Positions 6,909 through 17,700 of a DNA stretch of 20,638 nt are shown here, in pieces. The notes beneath the pieces were generated by a model. The model did not search any database. It saw nothing but the letters and a program-made list of their open reading frames with translations, and had not been told where the DNA came from. The DNA comes from Entophlyctis helioformis (taxonomy: Eukaryota; Chytridiomycota; Chytridiomycetes; Chytridiales; Chytriomycetaceae). Position numbers and translations under genes: made by a program. Within the stretch, counting starts at the first letter, position 1. The number at the start of each line of letters is the position of its first letter. The DNA lies in contig JAHLKH010000318.1 of the NCBI GenBank assembly GCA_025526915.1, positions 1 through 20,638 of the forward strand. Reading direction: 5' to 3'.

Positions 6909-9712
6909 TTAGCCAAGTCCCTTCTTTTTAACCATCGAGATGAGGTAGTGGATGCCTGCAACAGCCATCTGCACCGTGATGGGAACAAACACCGTGCGAT
7001 CCGTGAACAGATGGGCATAGTCATCACAGCGGCTGGTCTTGGTTGCGTTCTTGACGAACGCATCCGATCCCATGCCATTTTTGCCTAGGACCGCTATAAA
7101 CTCGCCCGTGCCAAAGGAATAGTAGAAGGTGTGGAGCTCGCCAACTTGGCGAGAAAAGTCGACAAGCAGATCCTGGGTGACCGCGCTGCCCATGGTGGAA
7201 CGGATGCCCTTGATGAGCAGACCAATGAATGGCTCCGAGGCAGGCACGCTGGTGGGCTTGTAATTGAGGGGCTGCGCGTCATCGTCCGCAGCCCACCACT
7301 TGATGCGATACTTGCTAGACAGCTGAGTGAGGTTGGTGGCCGAACGCATGACGATAATCTTGCCCAGAATGGATTTGACCACATGTTCCGCCTTCGCAAT
7401 AGCCGTGACTCCCTTGACAGTGTTGTTCTTGAACGCATCAGTCACAGTGTTGACATCAAAGGGAGCGAGGAAAACGGCGTAACCCCTGCCAGAGCTCAAC
7501 GAATACTCCATGTCGGCCAGCATGCCAAACGACTGGAGGGCTCGGCGCAGTGTAGCCAACTTTTCAGGCTCTTTGCCAGGCTCTGCAAAGCGCACATTGT
7601 AGAGCACGATTCCGCCGGCAATGTCGGCGCTCTTGATTCTGCTGCGAGCAGTCGCGCCTCGCTACTTGCATCGGCCTTGGCGTCGTTCGTGTCCAAGGTC
7701 TCATGCTCTTCCTGGACAGGTGCAGGTGCCTGTGACGATGCCTACGTTGGTTGAGCAGTCGCAATCAAGGGGGAGAGCAGAAGAAAGCTTAGCCAAAAGC
7801 AGATTCTGTGATGGTGGCAGAGTCCGAGATGTGAGAAGCTTTACCTTGGACGGAGGGCATTCTGGCTCCTGGCGTTCGTTGGACGGAAGATCGTTAATGT
7901 GCACAAGAGTGGTGCTTTCCCTGGAGAGCGAGGTTGCGCGACGAAGAGCCTCGTGCATGGGGGTTGGCTCGATGGTGATGCCTTGCCCACCAAGCACCCA
8001 GTCGCCCGACTTGACACGCTGCCTGAGACTCTTGAAGGCCTGGTCAACCATGCCGCGCTTGGACTGCAGGATGACAATGCACTGGCTGCGATGAATGCTG
8101 ATGGTAAGGTGCCGGATGCAGCCATGCTTGGAAAAGAAGGACTCTATCTCTGCCACAACCAGGTTGATGTCCTTTGTGCTGGTGACGAACTTGTTCAAGG
8201 CGATGCAGATAAATGCCGGTGCAGCTGGATCGGCAAGCGCGAGGCGTTCGTCTGCTTTGTTGTCTGTCGAGTCTGGAACGCCAACAGTGATGCTTGAATC
8301 ATCAGTGTCAAGGCTGGCGTTGCTGAGGCTGCTGCTGTCACTGCCGTTGTCCTGTTCGCTGTCATGGCCAGCATGGTCCGCCTGCGTGGACTGGATGGCA
8401 GAGCTGCTGACTTTCTTGGACGGGGTGCGCGAGACCGCGACACTGCCACCAGCAGGCGAGTCGTCAACATGCGAGAGAGACTTGACAAGGTTGTCTTGGT
8501 CGTTTTGACAAGCCTCCATTGAACTGCGATCGCGAGCAGTGTCGCCGTGGTGAGAGTCGTCAATGGATGCGGGTCCACAGTCATCGCCGTCGAGAGTCTT
8601 GGAAATTCCTTATCATAAAGATCAAGCTCGTCGTCCATGTCGCTCGAGGACACATGCGCGCTCTCGTTGTTGTCAGTGTCGGTCGAGGTGTTGATGGCAT
8701 CCTCCTCATCGATCCATTCATCGGCCGACTCGTAGCAGTCATCGCCGTCAATGCCGTCATCGTCGCTGCCATCAGCAGGCTCAGTCTGGGCAGCTTCGGC
8801 AACCGAGTGTCTGAGATCAATGGCCATGGGATGCGGTTTAGCGGATGGACCAGCTTGCTTGGATGCAGGTGTCGGCGGCTTGTTCTTGGGAGAAGCAGGA
8901 GCGTTGAGATCCGACGACCCGAGAGGACGCAGGGCCAGGCGAGAGGGCGGCAGGAACGAGACGGTCGGCTGCTTGCCCTTGACGCTGATGGCCGACTTGG
9001 ACGTGGGCTTTACAGCTGTGGACGACGACGGCGCGATGGGAGCGTGGACGGGCAGGTTCGAGCTGTGCGTGTGCTGCTTGGCGAGCTTCTGCATCTGGAT
9101 GGCGAGCAGTTCCCACGAGATGGCGGTCGAGGCTGCCGAGCGCAGGGATCTGGAGGCAAGGTTGCCGTGGACAAGCACGACATTGTAGTCGTTGCGGCCG
9201 AGGAACTGGAGGACCTTGGCAAAGTCGTTGTCGCTCGAAACCAGACACAGCGAGGCGGGCGGTGGGTGTCTGTGCACAAACTTCATGAGCTCAACGACAA
9301 GCGAGATGTCGGCCGCCGACGGCTTGGGCGACGCACAGTCCAGCAGCGACACGCCGGCATCCTGCAGGTCGCAGCGCAGCTGCTCGGACAGCCGGGCGAC
9401 GTTGGCGACAGCGACGATGTCGCGGACGTGCAGAGCGTCGGGCAGCTTGCGCAGGTGCTGGCGGAGCACCGAGACGGCCTCGAACCCACGCACGCCTGCG
9501 GAGAGTCGCAGCGGGTTGTCATTGTGTGAGTGGAGGGCATGCGTTTGTGTCTGCGCAGTCTGCCAAGCACAGGCACACACAAACACACACAGGCACACAC
9601 CTCGGGGCACTGCAACGTTCTCCAAGTCCCAGAACACAAAGCAGCTCTGCGGTGGCAGCAGCCCGCCATGAGCAGCAGCAGCTGCGGCGGACGTGGTTGA
9701 AGCAACGTTCAT
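6909..9712 (-). CDS. NYN-domain ribonuclease-like protein with three RRM-like domains (MARF1-like architecture)
   Basis: I join three exons of a protein of about 860 residues. Exon 1 is 9712-9601 (ATG 9712). The intron 9600-9496 is phase 1 (GTGTGT...CCGCAG). Exon 2 is 9495-7845. The intron 7844-7730 is phase 0 (GTAAAG...CACAG). Exon 3 is 7729-6909 (TAA). The NYN (PIN-like, metal-dependent RNase) fold spans residues 22 to about 160: Asp29 in FVFWDLENVAVPRG, Asp100 in SAADISLVVELMKF, and Asp126/Asp128 in LVSSDNDFAKVL, the expected acidic cluster. An acidic, Ser-rich linker follows. RRM-like 1 lies at about 8219-7958 (AFICIALNKFV, CIVILQSKRG, GITIEPTP), RRM-like 2 at about 7615-7410 (IVLYNVRFAEP, RGYAVFLAPFD), and RRM-like 3 at about 7235-6962 (FIGLLIKGIRS, GEFIAVLGKNG). 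Frame breaks without splice signals occur near 8590-8612 and 7625-7645. NYN plus RRM (plus LOTUS) is the layout of animal MARF1, which destabilises mRNAs; no LOTUS domain is visible here. The function is inferred from domains only. Confidence 0.75.
9496..9600 (-). other. in-frame 105-nt CA-rich intron inside the NYN domain
   Basis: The donor GTGTGTGCCTG follows CCCCGAG and the acceptor CTCTCCGCAG precedes GCGTGCGTGGG. Splicing joins AVPR-G-VRGFEAV in phase 1. The intron length is a multiple of three and contains no stop, so retention would insert 35 Cys/Thr/His-rich residues just after the first catalytic Asp. The donor-proximal part is a GT/CA-rich repeat (9568-9600). Confidence 0.75.
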
Positions 9713-10098
9713 GCGGAAGACGCGGGCAAGTGCGGACAAAAAGACTAAAAGCGAGGCAGTGTGCACGACGAGGTTGGACTGAGGGGTGGGCAATAGGGCG
9801 AGGGAATACCGGCAAACCGGCGCATGCCAGCTGCAAGGAGCTGCAGAGCACACGGCCATGGCTCGAATGGCCACTCGTCTTGCTCGACGCACGCATGCAG
9901 GTGGTGCACAGATGCGCGTGTGCAAAGAGGCTGTCCAAGTCGGTCTGGCACAGGCACGGCTGCGACAGGGCAGACTGCAGTGGTTGCAGTCACGGCCGTA
10001 GGTGCAGGCTGTTGGCAATGCAGTGAGCCTGAAGGCCAGACAGGCGGCTGCAAGGGCAACACATTCATCAGACACGGCCCAAGTGGCGCCAGCGTGCT
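9713..10098. other. intergenic region, NYN gene promoter and ankyrin 2 3' flank
   Basis: No convincing gene lies here: the open frames lack recognisable motifs and do not connect to either neighbour. The right end of the NYN gene starts at 9712 and reads leftward, so its promoter must lie here; no clear TATA box was found. Confidence 0.4.
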
Positions 10099-10793
10099 TC
10101 ATTGCCGCACAGCAAGATCCGCAGTCGACTGGATCCACTCTACAACTGCGCGGTGCTGTTGTGGGTCGCATGTGCCAGTGCGCGAAGTGTGCATCCCACA
10201 GCGCCGTTGGTATGCAGCCACTTGTGCACATCCAGACGCCCACTCTCTGCAGCACCATCCATCGCGCAGCATGTGCAGCGAATGCTTCCTGCATCGTGCA
10301 GCGTCTGTACGACACCAAGATGACCACGGCGAGCAGCGCAGTCCATGGCCGACTCCAGCCCGTGGTTGGCGTACAGAACAAGATCGACCGAGTGCTCTTG
10401 GACAAGGTGGCGCAGGAGAGCGGCATGGCCAAACCTGATCGCCTGCCAGCCGACTGCAACAGGGAACTGCATGTCGACGAGATCCAGCCACGTGTTGCGC
10501 ATGGCAATGCGCATCCAGCGCCTGCCATTGGGCACATATGCATGCACAGAGTATCTGTCTGTCCTGCTCCTGCACTTGTGGGACTCTGCGTCGCCTTCCT
10601 TGATGCCGTTGAACCTGGCCTTGAGTCGGCCGTGCATGGATCGGCTGCTGACGAGCATCATGTCGACATAAGCAGTGCCGTTGGTGCCGGCACTCTGTCC
10701 GACCAGCCAAGACACCAAACCTGCGGCTGAGACTGTGGACACTGCCAAGAGCCGTCTGGATGAAAAGAGGTCAGCGAGTGCAGCAGCATACAT
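10099..10793 (-). CDS. ankyrin-repeat protein 2 (paralogue of ankyrin protein 1)
   Basis: ATG 10793 (MYAAALADLFSSRR) is chosen because the frame upstream runs into the region of the divergent membrane-protein gene. The product has the same N-domain as ankyrin protein 1 (MMLVSSRSMHGRLKARF), the WLDLVDMQFPVAVGWQAI and ALLRHLVQEHSVDL segment, and then ankyrin repeats: SAMDCAARRGHLGVVQTLHD, AMDGAAESGRLDVHKWLHTN and ALAHATHNSTA. At about 10138-10160 the frame must change to read AVVEWIQSTADLAVRQ, which completes the third repeat and ends at TGA 10099-10101; the unshifted frame stops at once. The protein lacks the last half repeat of protein 1. Its start is only 86 bp from the proposed start of the rightward gene, so the two may share a promoter. 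Function unknown beyond protein binding. Confidence 0.7.
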
Positions 10794-10878
10794 CGACTCT
10801 ATCCATGCCTGTCTGCCTTCTGGACGGCTGTGTGTTCTCTGTTGGCGAGTCTCTGCAATCCGGACGCGACGGAAAGCG

Positions 10879-12864
10879 ATGACGTGGCCAAACACGCACT
10901 TGGCCAGCAAGCCACCAACACAGCAAGCATGTCGTCCCCGTCCACACTGGCGCACAACGAATGCATGGTCGCCAGCATACACACTGGGCATCGGCATCGT
11001 CGGATCGCTGTACATGCCATTCTACATTGGCACGACCATGATCTACGCCAGACGCTCCACATACTACTCTGTTGAGATCACATCAGTGCGGCTCACGCTC
11101 ATCGCAACCGGCGGCGGTCTCATTGTGCTGCTTTCGAACGCTAACTGTCCCAATGACATCATCTTCCATTGTCACAAACCAAGCCTTCATTTACCTGAAC
11201 AGTTTTTGTATTGCTTTCCCACAACTCAGGCAATCACTACACTGAGATGTACACGATTCCGTTCGATCCGCCCAAGTTCGAGTGCAGTGAAGAGATCTTT
11301 GGTGCTCTGTCTCTGTCCGTCTGCATTCCATTGGCTACATACGGCCTCTATGATGCGAGTAAAGCCTACCTCAAGACCCGCACACTGTTTTTGGTAAGCC
11401 CGCTGTGGTCATCTGCTCCGTAGCACGCCGAGTGGAGGACAGGGATACCATCGCGTCTTTGGTCCAACAAGCTAACACAGTATCTCTGGATCTGTACGCT
11501 GCGAAGCTCAACTTTGTTGTGCTGTTCTCTTCCATGTGGCTGTATCAAATCCTTGTCGCCGTGTCCATCTACTTGACCAACCACGTCGGTATCATGATGG
11601 TGAGTCCCGCACTTTGCTTGCCGCACGCCGGCATTTGCTTGCCCGGATTTCCACTTCTCCTCTTCCAGCTGGAGGGTTCCATCGCGCTGAATAATGGATT
11701 CTGTCAACTATGGATCGTGTTGTCCTGCCATTGTCCTGCTGACGTCATTCACTAACCGCGTCGCGCTGTTAACTGCATCGCACCATGGAATCCCATCGCA
11801 CAACCATGTACGGCAACCAGGTTCGAGTATGGACCTATTGCGTGGCAGTATATGTGCTCCAAGTGCGATGCACGCACGACATTCTCGAGATTTTCGCCAA
11901 GAGCAAGGTGAGACGGGGGTCCTTTACCCGGCCTCCAATACATCATCTCACATTTGTGTCCATGCGTTTTGCAGATGTTGCCCGAATGGTTTCCAATGGC
12001 TGTCTTTGTAGTCCTGAACATCCTGTACTTTGGCATGTACACGCCGCGTAAGTGCCTCACCAGCTGCTGCCCACTCAACCCACAAAGACCTAATCTGACA
12101 GCTGCAACGATCCTCAGGCTGGTTCATGTACTCCTTGTTCATCTCACCGCTTGAGAAAAACGCGCTCGCACAGGTATGAATGCCGCATCCGCATGCTGAT
12201 CGCACTACCATCTCATGCAATCACGGTCTCCAGTGGTACGGCAAAACGGTCACGCCGTTCACATACTTTTCCATCGCTGTCTCATTTGTTACGTGCGCAT
12301 ACGCAGTCGGCGTCCTCTTTCTCAAGTTTAACCAGTTTGCCAAAGCCGGCAAGCACTCATCTGGCAGCTCGTCGACTTCTGTGGTCAATGGAAGCGCGTC
12401 GACAGCGGAAATGCCTGCAAGCAACACCGAGAGCGCAAGCGGTACAGAGAGTGGTGTTTCCAAGCAGAGTGTGACCAAAATGGTGCGCGGAGCAAAGAAC
12501 TTTGCAGTTTCCACAAAGGGCGTCGCAGTCAAGCTGCTGCTATGGGTGCTGCTGTACGTGGCGACAACAATCATCTGCATGATTCTTGTGACCATGGCGG
12601 AAAACATTGTCAGACCACCGCCGTCGCTTGGCTGGCGCAAGAGCCAGAACTTGGTCGGCGGCGGTGCCAGTTTCACCGTCATTGGCTGTAAGTCATATGG
12701 TGATCGGGCAGGCATGATAGTGCGGAGACAAGATGACAAACTGTTTGGCTGCAGGCTTCGGCATCTGGAAAGCCATGACTGGTCTCAAGAACCTTCGCGG
12801 CTTGAAAGCCCCATCAACAGGCAACAGCAACTCGTCCAAGAAGACGCTTAAGATGACCACCTGA
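10879..12864 (+). CDS. multi-pass (about seven-helix) membrane protein, at least eight introns
   Basis: Exons in order: 10879-11170 (proposed ATG 10879; helix around IGIVGSLYMPFYIGTTMIYA, then LTLIATGGGLIVLL); 11230-11393 (IFGALSLSVCIPLATYGLY); 11438-11599 (NFVVLFSSMWLYQILVAVS); 11669 to about 11740 (LWIVLSC); 11821-11907 (VWTYCVAVYVLQV, DILEIFAKSK); 11975-12047 (WFPMAVFVVLNILYFGMY); 12118-12173 (WFMYSLFISPLEKNALAQ); 12234-12687 (YFSIAVSFVTCAYAVGVLF, a Ser-rich loop, LLLWVLLYVATTIICMILV); and 12755-12864 (Lys-rich tail, TGA). The junctions from 11907 onward are strong (GTGAGA, GTAAGT, GTATGA and GTAAGT donors; phases agree; CTGAC before the exon at 12118). The donor near 11170, the acceptor at 11437 and the 11740-11820 junction are weak, and a frame error there is possible. 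The fold suggests a GPCR-like or transporter-like protein; I cannot name the family. Confidence 0.7.
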
Positions 12865-13321
12865 TCTTGCCAAAAGAGTGTCTCTCTGGCCATCATCTCC
12901 CCCACCCCATGACATTGTTCCAGAATCCTGTCCGTTCTATCCATCCGATATGTAGTAGCCCTTGAGGCTGTTGAATACGAAAGAGAAGCTTTGATTTTGT
13001 TGGCGAGCTGCAGATGACAGCCAGCGGTATCGCGTGAGTCCGTGTTGACTGCCCTGTTATCCATACAGGATCGATGCATCCAGTGGCGCAGCGTGCATTG
13101 GGATTCTGGAAGAGCGCGCGCCAAATGCCATCAAGAGCACCAATCCAATGCTGCGAGTATGGGAAACAGCATCCCTGTGGACCACCTTTGCGTTGCAGTG
13201 GCAGCCAGACACACGATCACAGCCAACAGCAGATAGTCATGGCCGCTCGTGCTCGCTCAGTCTCGGTGCACCAGGCTGCATCCAAGCGTGTCTGAGTGCA
13301 GTTTATCCCTCAACCAGCCCT
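12865..13321. other. intergenic region without clear genes
   Basis: This is the 3' flank of the membrane-protein gene. The open frames present are short and lack motifs, hydrophobic periodicity or continuity. Nothing else supportable was seen. Confidence 0.4.
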
Positions 13322-13767
13322 TCATTGATCGCAGCAGTTCTCTCTCAACCAAGACGCAACAGCTGAGACGGTCGCCCTGCTGACGGCGCTGCTCATGCTT
13401 GCACTCGGCCACTTTTCCAGACTACACGTCACTTGCAGAGCAGCCATGCCAGCCATCTGCAGCATCGCCAAAGGCACCAACACCGACCAGCACACTGATC
13501 TGGTTGAGATGACGTCCTCTCTCGCCATCCGAGTAGTCGCTGCGAGTGCTGTTTGGCCAGTGGCTGCATGATGCGCATGCAGACTGTGCGATGGTGCTGG
13601 TGTGCCAGCTTGAGCAGGACAGCACGAGTCCCATCGGCTCGGTCTCTCCAAGCTGGCCACTGCATCGCAACTGCCGCATCGCACAGTCCACAGCGACCAT
13701 GAAAGAGCGGCTTGACGATGAGATCCAGCACCGTCTTGCTGCCAGTCATGCTGCTACTGCCGCTCAA
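13322..13767 (-). CDS. doubtful small helical ORF, possibly broken
   Basis: The minus strand reads MTGSKTVLDLIVKPLFHG and GLCDAAVAMQWPAWRD from near 13750, and a second frame reads TRMAREDVISTRSVCW and VLVPLAMLQMAGMAALQV, ending at a stop at 13322. Together they resemble one hydrophobic-helix protein with a frame change near 13545. The 5' end overlaps the edge of the second integrase fragment. No family is recognised and it may be spurious. Confidence 0.25.
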
Positions 13768-14484
13768 CTGCCAGTGTGTCTGCCCTGACGACGGTCACCT
13801 CGGAGATCGCTGCTCGCATCCGTCCACTGGTTTGCTGCCGACCCGTTCCTGCTCAACGTCGCTCGCTGGAAGGCCGATCCTGCTGATGCTGCTCTGCACG
13901 AGCGTCAGTTGGCCGCCAAGCTCGAGCTGGTCGACGGCCTGTGGTTCTACGAGGGTCGCATGTACATCCCAGAGGGTCAAGTGCGCACATACCTGCTCAC
14001 CTTGGCCCACGAGCCGCCTCATGCTGGCCACCAGGGACAAGCCCGCACTGTTCGCCGTCTGCGTGCGCACTACTACTGGCCGGACATGGGTGCATCGGTC
14101 GGCCGCTTTGTGGGCTCGTGCGACGCCTGCCAGCGGTTCAACTCGTCGACGCAGGCACCAGCCGGTCTGCTGCACCCGCTGCCCATCCCTGCCGACCGCT
14201 TCCAGTCTGTGGCCTGCGACATTGCCTTGCTGCCCATGTCGGACGAGGGCAACGACGATGTGTTTGTGGTTGTGGATCGCCTGACAAAGCTTGTCAAGTG
14301 CGTGCCGACGCGACGCGATGCGACTGCCGAGGATCTTGCCGCGCTGTTCCTCAACCGATGCGTGCTTGCTGGCCACGGCCTGCCGTCGTCTATTGTGTCG
14401 GAACGTGACGCTCGGTTCCTGTCTGCCTTCTGGACGGCGCTCTGTGCTGCACTGGACATTGAGCAAGTCATGGCGTCCTGATCA
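13760..14484 (+). mobile_element. Ty3/gypsy retrotransposon relic, connection region plus integrase N-half (copy 2, 3'-truncated)
   Basis: From about 13780 the reading is SALTTVTSEIAARIRPL, then (after a 1-nt change near 13838) FAADPFLLNVARWKAD, matching the stretch between RNase H and integrase of Ty3/gypsy Pol. The intact frame from 13909 contains the full HHCC zinc finger (LAHEPPHAGH ... SCDACQ), the first catalytic Asp (ACDIALLP) and the second (IVSERDARF, where the usual SDRD reads SERD, a changed key residue). It ends abruptly at 14474 in MAS-stop, before the catalytic Glu. Its last 461 bp are collinear with copy 1 at 5541-6001. Confidence 0.85.
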
Positions 14485-14710
14485 ACACGTTTATTGTGGA
14501 TGCTTGATAGGCAGTCAAGCAACAGCATCATGGAGTGCATCCTGCACCTTGAGGCTGCTCTTGAGGAGGCTGAGGCTGGCCATCGCGCGGCCAGGCGACG
14601 CGGACCGCGGCCGGCCACTTGCAACCGCCCAAAGCGGCACGCCATCGCCCGCCGTATCCGCAGATGCAGACTCATATCTGGCGGCGGCTGGCCTGCCGCG
14701 ATGATGGTCG

Positions 14711-17700
14711 TCACGTCTCCCTGCACCGCTTGATGATGACTCGGCAGACCCCGTGCTTGATGACGACGCAAGTGACGCCGTTTTTGCGCGCATGGACACG
14801 CGTGCGGCTGCTGGTCGTGTATGCGGATGTGTGCCGTGCAGGCACAGCTGGCCGTCGGCCGCCGTCTCGCAGACTCGACGACCACGCGAGCGCGGCCGCG
14901 TCTGTGCCGACATCGCTCATCGCCTCTCCGCCCGCCTTGGGTTTCGGGCCTGCCGATCCACCCGTCGCCACGCCGCCGCTGCCCGATCCCGTTGTTCTGC
15001 CGCCACTTGCACCACGGCTGTAGCCACGCGTACCGTCACGAGACTTTGATCGCCACGTCTCGGTCGGCCGCTCGTATCCTCTCGTCTCGCGCTTCCTGCG
15101 TTCCGGCTGCATCCCGCCAGCACCCGCGCTACCACGGACAACACTGGCAGCCACAATCTCCCGCAGTATCGTGATCTGGTCGCCTTTGGTCTCCATGGTC
15201 AGTATGACGTTGCGCAACTCATCGCCAAGCGTCTTGAGCGTTCGGTGTGCGCCAAAGTCAGTGGGATCGGTGATGCCGCTGGACGATGCCGCAGTGGCAG
15301 CCACAGACTCGTAGTCGGCGACAAGCGCGGTGTACTGGCGTCGCAAGTCGCGGAACTCGTCTTCGAGGAGCGCGAGAACAGACCGGAGCGACTCGGTGCC
15401 GGTGGACTGGATGTCGCGGGCAATAGCGGCACGCATGTCAGCCGAGACAACAATATCAGGCCCGGTCTGTGTGTCTGTGGCGTGGTGGCTGGAATGCCGG
15501 CCGCGGCCCTGGCTGCGAGCGCGTGAACGGCCGCGACGGTCCGTGTCGGGATCAGAAGTCGCCTCTGCAGCGTGTGCGTGTGAGTGCGGGCTGCGGTGCC
15601 GGCTGCTGCTGCCCTTGGGCTCGACCACGTGGATCGTTCGGCTCCGCGACCGGCTCCCACCCGTCTCGCCTGGTTGCTGCTGTTGGTGGTGGCCTTGATG
15701 CGTGCATGGCCCGCCAGTCTTGCGTTTAGAGCATACCGAGCACAGGCCTGGATTGTGGGCCTTGAGCAGCGAGAACACGCGCTGCAGGTTGGCAGTCACC
15801 GAAAACGACTTGCCCGTGTTCTAGATGATCGTGCATGTCATACAGTCAGTCGACCAGCTGGGCACATCAGGCATGGCAAGCAAACAAGCAAGAGCTGCAA
15901 TCATGTTTACCGTTCCAACAATAAACGGCATCTCGCGGCCAGTCGGCTCGTCGCCATGCGCCTGCTCGACCACAAACGGCATCTCGATAGGCGGCCGTTT
16001 GCGCACATGTGCCGATGATGCCTGCGTATGTTCCTGCAGTCTTGACACGGGCCCTCGTGTGCCGACCTTGCGCCACGCAGGATTGCCACTCGCCGCCCCT
16101 CCACTGCCACTCCCACTGACAACAGCCGCCGCAACAGCCGCCTTGCGACTCCCGGGAGGTGCAGACGCAGCAGAGAGGCCAAGCGCGCCATGCTTGGATT
16201 TACCACGTCCTGGCCGGCTGCTGCTGCTGTTGCTGCCGCGGAGTTGCACATCCACGGCCACGTCGCCACGGCCATCCGAATCCGTTGACGGAGTGATCTC
16301 GCTGCTGGCCAAATCCGAGTCGAGCGCAGCGTGGCGTCTTCGGCCACGTCCGTCAGCAGCAGCAGCATTCCCACTGCCGCTCTTTGCGCCATTGCTCTTG
16401 CGGCCACCCGAATCGCGCTTGACCTTGTCGATAATCCGCTGCTTGATGACATCTTTTTCTTGCTGCAGTTTCCGCATTGCGGCCGTCTGCCCTCCGTGGC
16501 CGTGGCTGTCGCGGTCACGACTCTCAAGACCGCCGCTGTCGCCATCATCTACCAGCCGACGCGCATTGCGCGCGAGTCGCTCGGCTTCAATCTCCTGCCT
16601 GCAGCTGATGCACCTCACGGTCCGGTCAAGAAACTCTGGTCGTCACGCCCCGCTTGCGGCTGGTACGTCATCGGTTGCCGTGACTCGTGCTGGTGCGGTA
16701 GCGACTGGCCGTACCGGTCGCTCAGAGGTGCGGTATCCGTGGCAGCAAGACTACTCAGGTACGCCTGCGTGTCAAGCGGGGCCGGGTACCCTTCGTATGC
16801 ATCGCCAGCATTGCCGCCACCGCCATTGAGGCTGCGGTGAAACTCTTGCAGATGCGATGGGAAGAGGGATGGCGGGTATGGGTCGGGCTGGCGGCCGTAG
16901 AGATGGGTATCAAATGGCAGTGGAGCCGAGGCAGGCGGTGCGGGATTCGAGGCAGCTGATGCGCGGAGCTTGATTGCGGGTTCAGACGACGGTGCCGCTG
17001 ACGCAGGCACTGATGTGCGAGGCAGGGGAGCTGCTGCGCTTGGACGCTCGCGGCTCAGGTCGCGCACACGCTCCACGCGCGCCTTGAGGTCGCTAACCTT
17101 TTGACGCGCCTCTGCAATACTTGCAAGCGTATCGTTGGTTGTCAAATTCGGCGGCTGTGGCGGCGGTTGCTGTGGCTGTGGTGGCTGAGCTTGCAATGGC
17201 GGTTCTGAAGCAGACACAACCGGTGGATTGGACGTAGTTGCAGCACTGGCAGCAGCAGCAGTAGCAGCAGCGACACCGCCAAGTGGCTGCTGAAGAGACT
17301 GCTGAAGCTGCGCGAGTGTCGTGGACTGCTGCTGGTGGTGGTACAGGAGCTTGCGAGTGGTGCTCAGCTCGCGCTCCAAGTCTGTGATCTTGTCCTTGGC
17401 GGCCACCTTTTCTCCTTCCAACCGGCCGACGCGCTCCTGCAGAGTCCGCAGCGCATTGACAACAGCTACATCGAATGGCATCGTGTCAGATCCAATGGTG
17501 GACAGTATGCTTGAGCAGAAGGGCAAGTCTCTCACCTCGAGTGTTTTCATCGGCAGGCACACTTGCGAGCGGGCGGTATGAATCCTCGGGTTCTTGAAGG
17601 GTATGGTTGCTGGGTCGCCTGTGCGTGTTTGTGGGATCTGTTGAATGTTGCGCCTCGCGATCAGACGGCTGCAACTGCTGCTGCTGCTTGGATTGCTCAG

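Noticed and set aside
8519..9529. 336-codon plus-strand open frame
   Set aside because: It is antisense to the NYN exon and its acidic linker; the minus-strand reading has recognised motifs and splice sites.
9541..9600. CA-rich run as an independent microsatellite locus or origin
   Set aside because: It is explained as the GT-rich start of the NYN-domain intron.
14494..14733. plus-strand helical frame following integrase copy 2
   Set aside because: It looks coiled-coil-like, but it is out of register with the integrase, lacks an upstream gene, and overlaps the likely 3' end of the Cep57-like gene on the other strand.
15825..16829. 334-codon plus-strand open frame
   Set aside because: It is antisense to the Cep57-like exon 2; Ser/Pro/Arg-rich composition arises from the complementary codons.
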